A stretch of 64,000 bases of DNA from Paenibacillus sp. 1011MAR3C5 (lineage in GTDB: Bacteria > Bacillota > Bacilli > Paenibacillales > Paenibacillaceae). This document shows, piece by piece, positions 59,988 to 64,000 of the stretch; the stretch's first letter is position 1, and the number at the start of each line of letters is the position of its first letter. Where the stretch lies: contig NZ_QZCF01000005.1 in NCBI RefSeq assembly GCF_003591485.1, forward strand, positions 396,922 to 460,921, in the 5' to 3' direction. The notes below the pieces were generated by a model that was given only the letters and a program-made list of their open reading frames with translations, ran no database searches and had not been told where the DNA came from. A program made the translations under genes and the position numbers.

Positions 59988-60569
59988 ATGAATCGTGTGA
60001 ATTTGGCCGAATTGATCATGGATCGGAGAAGTATTCGAAAATGCAATGCCAAGCCGGTAGAGCAAGAGCTTGTCGTTGAGCTGCTGATAGACGCTGCCAG
60101 TCTGCAACCTTCCTTGAAAGATGGTGCATGGCGTGTTGTGTATGCCGGAACTCCCGAATCCAGCAAACGGTTGGTAGACTATATGCTCGCGCAGATGGCA
60201 GAGAGCAAGCTGGGCAAATGGATTCCTGGGAAACTGCTGGATGTGTTGAAAAAGAGATTTACCGACATACCTGCTCATGTCATCGTGTTGTCCGCTAAAG
60301 GGCAGGATCGCCTGACTAGCGACCGAAATTATGCTGCTGTCTGCGGGATGATGCAGAGCTTCCAGCTGCTGGGCTGGGAACGGGGGTTAGGCATGATTTG
60401 GGATACGGAATCGATCATTCAACATGAGAGTTTCTTTGAAGGAGTCGGGAAGCGCGAGGATGAAAGATTCGTTGGCATACTCCATCTGGGCTACTTTGAC
60501 AAAGCGCCGAGAGGTCGCAAAAGAACGCCAGCCGAGCGGAAGTGGACTATTTTGCAGGGCAGCGCATGA
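59988..60569 (+). CDS. Nitroreductase family protein (first)
   Basis: 193 residues from ATG 59988. GTG 59997 has better spacing to GAAGGGG and may be the real start. FMN-binding nitroreductase features: LIMDRRSIRKCNAKPVEQELVVELLIDAASLQPSLKDGAWRVVY, and GMMQSFQLLGWERGLGMIWDTESII in the C-terminal half. Followed 17 nt later by a second, similar gene, so the active form may be a heterodimer. In a Fur-controlled operon a role in ferric-siderophore or flavin reduction is possible (inference). Confidence 0.85.
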   Translation: MNRVNLAELIMDRRSIRKCNAKPVEQELVVELLIDAASLQPSLKDGAWRVVYAGTPESSKRLVDYMLAQMAESKLGKWIPGKLLDVLKKRFTDIPAHVIVLSAKGQDRLTSDRNYAAVCGMMQSFQLLGWERGLGMIWDTESIIQHESFFEGVGKREDERFVGILHLGYFDKAPRGRKRTPAERKWTILQGSA

Positions 60570-60586
60570 TAAGGGAGGGTGAATTC

Positions 60587-61072
60587 ATGAAATTATCCGA
60601 TCTGGTTGGAGAAATGAGCAAACCGATACATTTTGCAGATCGCTTGGTATCTCCACAGCTCATTCTGGAGCTTCTTAATGTTGCCGTATGGGCGCCGAAC
60701 GACGGCTTACGTGAGCCATGGCGTTTTATTTTTGCCGATAACCGTACTGGCCAGATCCTTCACGGTTTGCAGGAGCCGGCACCAGCCTATCTGCTTGTCG
60801 TGATGAGGGAAGAAGCGGATCGCCACAAACAAGAGGAAGATTTTGCAGCTGTTAGCTGCCTCATCCAAAACTTCCGCCTCCTTGCACATGAGCGGAACTT
60901 AGGTGTCCGTTGGACACTTCATGAATGGATGTATGACCGAAGCCATGCTGAATCGTTCGGCGTACAGAGAAACGAGCGTATCGCTGCGGTACTGGAAATG
61001 GGTTATACCGCGTCCTTTTCACAAGAGAAAACAGATGTTCAAGAGCCACAGCTGCGGTTCGAGCTGCTGTAG
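60587..61072 (+). CDS. Nitroreductase family protein (second, short)
   Basis: 161 residues from ATG 60587 behind GGGAGGGTG. Longer frame from 60542 overlaps the previous gene. LLNVAVWAPNDGLREPWRFIFADN near residue 30, then AAVSCLIQNFRLLAHERNLGVRWTLHEWM match the family, but it is shorter than usual and lacks the N-terminal RRSxR FMN-phosphate motif (it reads EMSKPIHFAD). It may depend on its neighbour for cofactor binding. Confidence 0.82.
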   Translation: MKLSDLVGEMSKPIHFADRLVSPQLILELLNVAVWAPNDGLREPWRFIFADNRTGQILHGLQEPAPAYLLVVMREEADRHKQEEDFAAVSCLIQNFRLLAHERNLGVRWTLHEWMYDRSHAESFGVQRNERIAAVLEMGYTASFSQEKTDVQEPQLRFELL

Positions 61073-61349
61073 GGGCTAAGATGCGGGAAATGTTGATGTG
61101 ACGTGAACGCTGCTGTAAGGACGACCACCGAACTGGACCCTAGTCTTGCTCCGATTCCATCCGCCAGAGGGATGATGATACCTTAGAGGATATAGCTACT
61201 ATTGTTATATTGCCGGGTCGAGCAACCTGGATATCGATTCAATACTCATTTAATCAGCGCCTTTTGCATTCGCAGGTTCTAGTGCAGACAAGTTCTCAAT
61301 AGGATGGTACAAGTACTTTTATATCCACTTTGAGGGGTGTCTGCTTCAG

Positions 61350-61976
61350 ATGAGCATTTTTCTAAGTTATGTGTTACTCGGATTTTCGTTGGCAGCGCCT
61401 ATCGGACCTGTCAATGCGGCACAGATTGAGAAGGGGATTAAGCATGGTTTTTTTCATGCTTGGCTGATCGGTTTGGGAGCTATGGCCGCAGACGCGATAT
61501 TCATGCTCCTTATTTATTTCGGGCTCGCCCATTTCCTAGCTACTCCATTCGCCAAAACGTTCTTATGGTTGTTCGGCGGCTTCATACTCATTTATACAGG
61601 CGTGGAGAGTTTCAAAAGGAACAATACCCTTGCAGTTTCAGATCAACGTTCCTCGGTATCGCATGCCAAGTCCTTCTATTCCGGTTTCCTTATGACTTTT
61701 TCGAATCCAGTCAGTATCTTATTCTGGCTTGGCATATACGGCTCTATTCTTGCGACAACAGCCCAGCGGTACGGCGCTTTGGAATTGCTGCTTTATAGTT
61801 CTGGTATTTTCATTGGGCTCATGCTTTGGGATATAGCCATGGCTTCGATCTCCAGCATATTTCAAAAGTTTTTGCATGAGGGCGTTCTAGTTCTGATCTC
61901 GCGCGCTGCGGGCATATGCCTATTATGCTTCGGCATTTATTTTGAATGGCAGGCGATTAAGGAATTATTTTTTTAA
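61350..61976 (+). CDS. LysE family amino acid/metabolite exporter
   Basis: 208 residues, five or six helices. LLGFSLAAPIGPVNAAQIEKGIKHGFFHAWLIGLGAMAADAIFMLLIYFGLAHFL is the LysE/RhtB signature, and FLMTFSNPVSILFWLGIYGSI follows in the middle. Probable exporter of an amino acid or derivative. The stop overlaps the stop of the convergent permease by 4 nt. No terminator lies between. Confidence 0.9.
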   Translation: MSIFLSYVLLGFSLAAPIGPVNAAQIEKGIKHGFFHAWLIGLGAMAADAIFMLLIYFGLAHFLATPFAKTFLWLFGGFILIYTGVESFKRNNTLAVSDQRSSVSHAKSFYSGFLMTFSNPVSILFWLGIYGSILATTAQRYGALELLLYSSGIFIGLMLWDIAMASISSIFQKFLHEGVLVLISRAAGICLLCFGIYFEWQAIKELFF

Positions 61977-63316
61977 ACGCTCCATCGCTTTCGCAAGAAA
62001 AAAGTGACCGTACCGATAATCGAAATGCATGCAAGACTAATAAAGAAACCAGGTCTTGTTGCTTGATCGAATAACGTACCTACAACCGCAGCTAGCAAAA
62101 GCACTATTGCGGTATAAGTTTGTGCCCGCCCCCAGGCTTTCGGCTTCAAAAGCTTTTGAGATGCAAATAAAATAAATAGCCATGTGTATAACAGCATAAG
62201 ACCTCCTGCCGTCGTAATATATTCGTATACCCGATTGGGAAGCAATAAGGCAACGGTGATAGAAATGACCATTCCCGCAAGCGTCAGCCCAAGTGAGCCA
62301 TAGGGGAATTGGCGCTTTTTAGACCTCTTCGCAAATAATTTTGGTGCATCTCCTTCGTCCGCAATCATGGACATCACAAGTGTAACGGAATAGAGCGAGG
62401 CGACTAATCCTGAGAATCCGGCAATAATCAATACACCATTGAAAATATGAACCAACACTTGATAATGCAAATCCTTAAGCGCAGATACGAAAGGACTTTC
62501 TTGTGTTGTGATTTGTTCGATTGGCGTAACAAGTAGCACAAGCCCAATGGATACAATAAAAAGGACAGTGATGGTCACAATCATAAATCGTCCGGATTTC
62601 GGCGCTTCTTTTGGATCCTTCAGTTCCGCTGCCATTATTCCCATGACTTCAATGCCGGAAAAACAAAAAAAGACATAGATCAAGCTTGTCCATACTCCCA
62701 TTGCACCTCCTTTGAACACTGCTTGAAAGGTCTTGGGTGTATGCATATGCGCGTTGTCTGCACCGAGAAAGCCGGGGATCACGAGGCAGGCCAATATGAT
62801 AAACATAACGATAGCAGCCAATTTGATAATGGCTAGCAGGTTAACGGTTTTTTCAAACCAGGCGGTTCCTAGCAGGACAACCCCCACACCTAGAACGGCA
62901 TAACCACTTGTTAATATCCACAATGGAATGTTCGGAAACCAGAATCTCGTGAATAAACCGATGGCTGTTAATTGGCTGCCGAGAATAAGCATCTCGGAGG
63001 ACCAATATACCCAGCCATGACTGAAGCCTGCCCAATGACCAAAGGCTTGCTTCGAATAAGTACGGAACGATCCCTTCTCTGAGTGCTTCGCGAACATTTT
63101 TGCTAAGGATTGAAAAACAAAAAAAGTTCCGATTGCTGCCAGGAAGAAATTAAGGATGACCGAGAAGCCGCTTTTTTCGATGGCTAAACTTGAACCAAGC
63201 AGAAATCCTGTCCCTGTGGTTGTTCCTAATCCAAATAAGGCAAGCTGCCACCATGTCATCGTGCCTTTCTTGTCTTTTTCTTTCGCTTTGGTTTGTTCCA
63301 CTGCTGAATCGTTCAT
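61973..63316 (-). CDS. APC family amino acid permease
   Basis: 447 residues, twelve helices. KGTMTWWQLALFGLGTTTGTGFLLGSSLAIEKSG is the classic APC start, with FSHGWVYWSSEMLILGSQLTAIGLF and FFCFSGIEVMGIMAAELKDPKEAPKSGRFMIVTITVLF as the conserved core. ATG 63316 follows AAGGAGC on the minus strand. Substrate unknown. It is convergent with LysE. Confidence 0.9.
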   Translation of the reverse strand: MNDSAVEQTKAKEKDKKGTMTWWQLALFGLGTTTGTGFLLGSSLAIEKSGFSVILNFFLAAIGTFFVFQSLAKMFAKHSEKGSFRTYSKQAFGHWAGFSHGWVYWSSEMLILGSQLTAIGLFTRFWFPNIPLWILTSGYAVLGVGVVLLGTAWFEKTVNLLAIIKLAAIVMFIILACLVIPGFLGADNAHMHTPKTFQAVFKGGAMGVWTSLIYVFFCFSGIEVMGIMAAELKDPKEAPKSGRFMIVTITVLFIVSIGLVLLVTPIEQITTQESPFVSALKDLHYQVLVHIFNGVLIIAGFSGLVASLYSVTLVMSMIADEGDAPKLFAKRSKKRQFPYGSLGLTLAGMVISITVALLLPNRVYEYITTAGGLMLLYTWLFILFASQKLLKPKAWGRAQTYTAIVLLLAAVVGTLFDQATRPGFFISLACISIIGTVTFFLRKRWSV

Positions 63317-63519
63317 GAATTAGAGCTCCTTGGTCATTCATAATGTCACTTTCGCATTCAATTCTATAGTAGGTCTTCGCCAAGCTACGTTATTTTAACA
63401 AACTAACAGTGGAGTTATACTAAGGTTGAATCAGATGGAATGACAAAAGTAATAAATTACCTGTAGATATCTTGGAGCAGCCATGATATATTATTGTTCC
63501 GGCCAAGAAATACAAGCGG

Positions 63520-63673
63520 CGGGACACGAAAAGAGAATTGTTCTTTGAAAACTGAACAACGAGCGAAAATGCCCTGTTAATTCTAAGGAATTAATAGAAA
63601 AGCAACAAACGTTATTGAGCAAGTCAAACACTTGAAGATTTTCTCATTGGCTCTGCCAAGTAAGAAAACTTCT
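63520..63673 (+). promoter_or_regulatory. rRNA operon leader with boxA
   Basis: The region just before 16S contains TTGTTCTTTGAAAACTG (63539-63555), the conserved boxA-like antitermination element of Bacillales rrn leaders. An A/T-rich -10-like TATATT at 63486-63491 lies upstream, but I could not place a -35 with confidence. 63317-63519 otherwise shows only the promoter area of the divergent permease. Confidence 0.7.
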
Positions 63674-64000
63674 TTTATGGAGAGTTTGATCCTGGCTCAG
63701 GACGAACGCTGGCGGCGTGCCTAATACATGCAAGTCGAGCGGACCTCACGTTTCTTCGGAAACGTAAGGTTAGCGGCGGACGGGTGAGTAACACGTAGGT
63801 AACCTGCCTGTAAGACTGGGATAACATTCGGAAACGGATGCTAATACCGGATACGCGAATCGGTCGCATGGCTGATTCGGGAAAGACGGAGCAATCTGTC
63901 ACTTACAGATGGACCTGCGGCGCATTAGCTAGTTGGTGAGGTAATGGCTCACCAAGGCGACGATGCGTAGCCGACCTGAGAGGGTGATCGGCCACACTGG
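63674..64000 (+). rRNA. rrs: 16S ribosomal RNA, 5' part
   Basis: Begins TTTATGGAGAGTTTGATCC with the universal 27F site, continues through GACGAACGCTGGCGGCGTGC and the V1-V2 region to CTGAGAGGGTGATCGGCCAC at the window edge, where it is cut. The V1/V2 sequence is of Paenibacillus type as far as I can judge by eye. Confidence 0.98.

Noticed and set aside
61073..61349. Intergenic region before LysE as a hidden gene or RNA
   Set aside because: No frame with motifs, no clear hairpin with T-run and no riboswitch-like structure could be made out by eye.
63447..63458. GTAATAAATTAC as a second Zur box near the APC permease promoter
   Set aside because: The half-sites are separated by two bases instead of one and flanking bases do not fit the Zur consensus.

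Overview
The window looks like the chromosome of a Paenibacillus-type bacterium (Firmicutes, Bacillales). The support is strong AGGAGG ribosome binding sites, frequent TTG and GTG starts, sigma-A type promoters, an S-layer-homology protein, two YcdB/copper-amine-oxidase-N1 wall proteins, and a 16S rRNA 5' end of Paenibacillus type running off the right edge. Genus is an inference from these features. Nothing was searched against a database.

Left part (1-9.7 kb): after the tail of an MFS gene comes an apparent opine-metallophore (staphylopine/bacillopaline type) locus. It holds two oligopeptide-type ABC ATPases, then (behind a terminator and a new promoter with a 26-bp palindrome) a CntL nicotianamine-synthase-like enzyme, a CntM opine dehydrogenase, a lipoprotein binding protein, two permeases, an EamA/DMT exporter and an overlapping class I methyltransferase. 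No histidine racemase (cntK) is visible, and the CntM residue known to set ketoacid choice is Ser, not Asp or Ala. From 9.9 to 15.8 kb lies cydABDC (cytochrome bd and its assembly exporter), then an IS66-like remnant and an orphan gene.

Middle part (17-45 kb): a permease/DUF1980 pair sits behind a clear Zur box. It is followed by a MalT-like LAL regulator just upstream of a putative Vps62-plus-aerolysin-fold pore-forming protein. Next come small stand-alone genes (SRPBCC, GNAT, SDR, a small lipoprotein, a lipid-anchored flavoprotein), wall proteins, an arsRBC operon with its operator, a YhgE/Pip membrane protein, an Rrf2 regulator with a TrxB-like flavoenzyme and a methyltransferase, a TetR remnant lacking its DNA-binding domain, a kinase, and an XRE-peptide deformylase operon with two tandem 15-bp palindromes.

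Right part (45-64 kb): an MFS exporter, a SUKH-type protein, an ABC-F ribosome-protection gene with a 10-codon leader peptide and a Shine-Dalgarno-sequestering hairpin, an rpiA pseudogene lacking its catalytic middle, an ArsR-SRPBCC pair with twin operators around a consensus promoter, a UvrA2-like ATPase lacking the UvrB-binding domain, a flavoprotein reductase, an AraC regulator, a divergent HxlR/dinucleotide-binding reductase pair, an EcsC protein, five perfect-period 51-bp tandem repeats, a Fur-box-controlled MarR-nitroreductase operon, LysE and APC transporters, and the rRNA operon start. Metal and stress regulation (Zur, Fur, ArsR, metallophore) and resistance functions dominate. Several pseudogenes and remnants show local gene decay.
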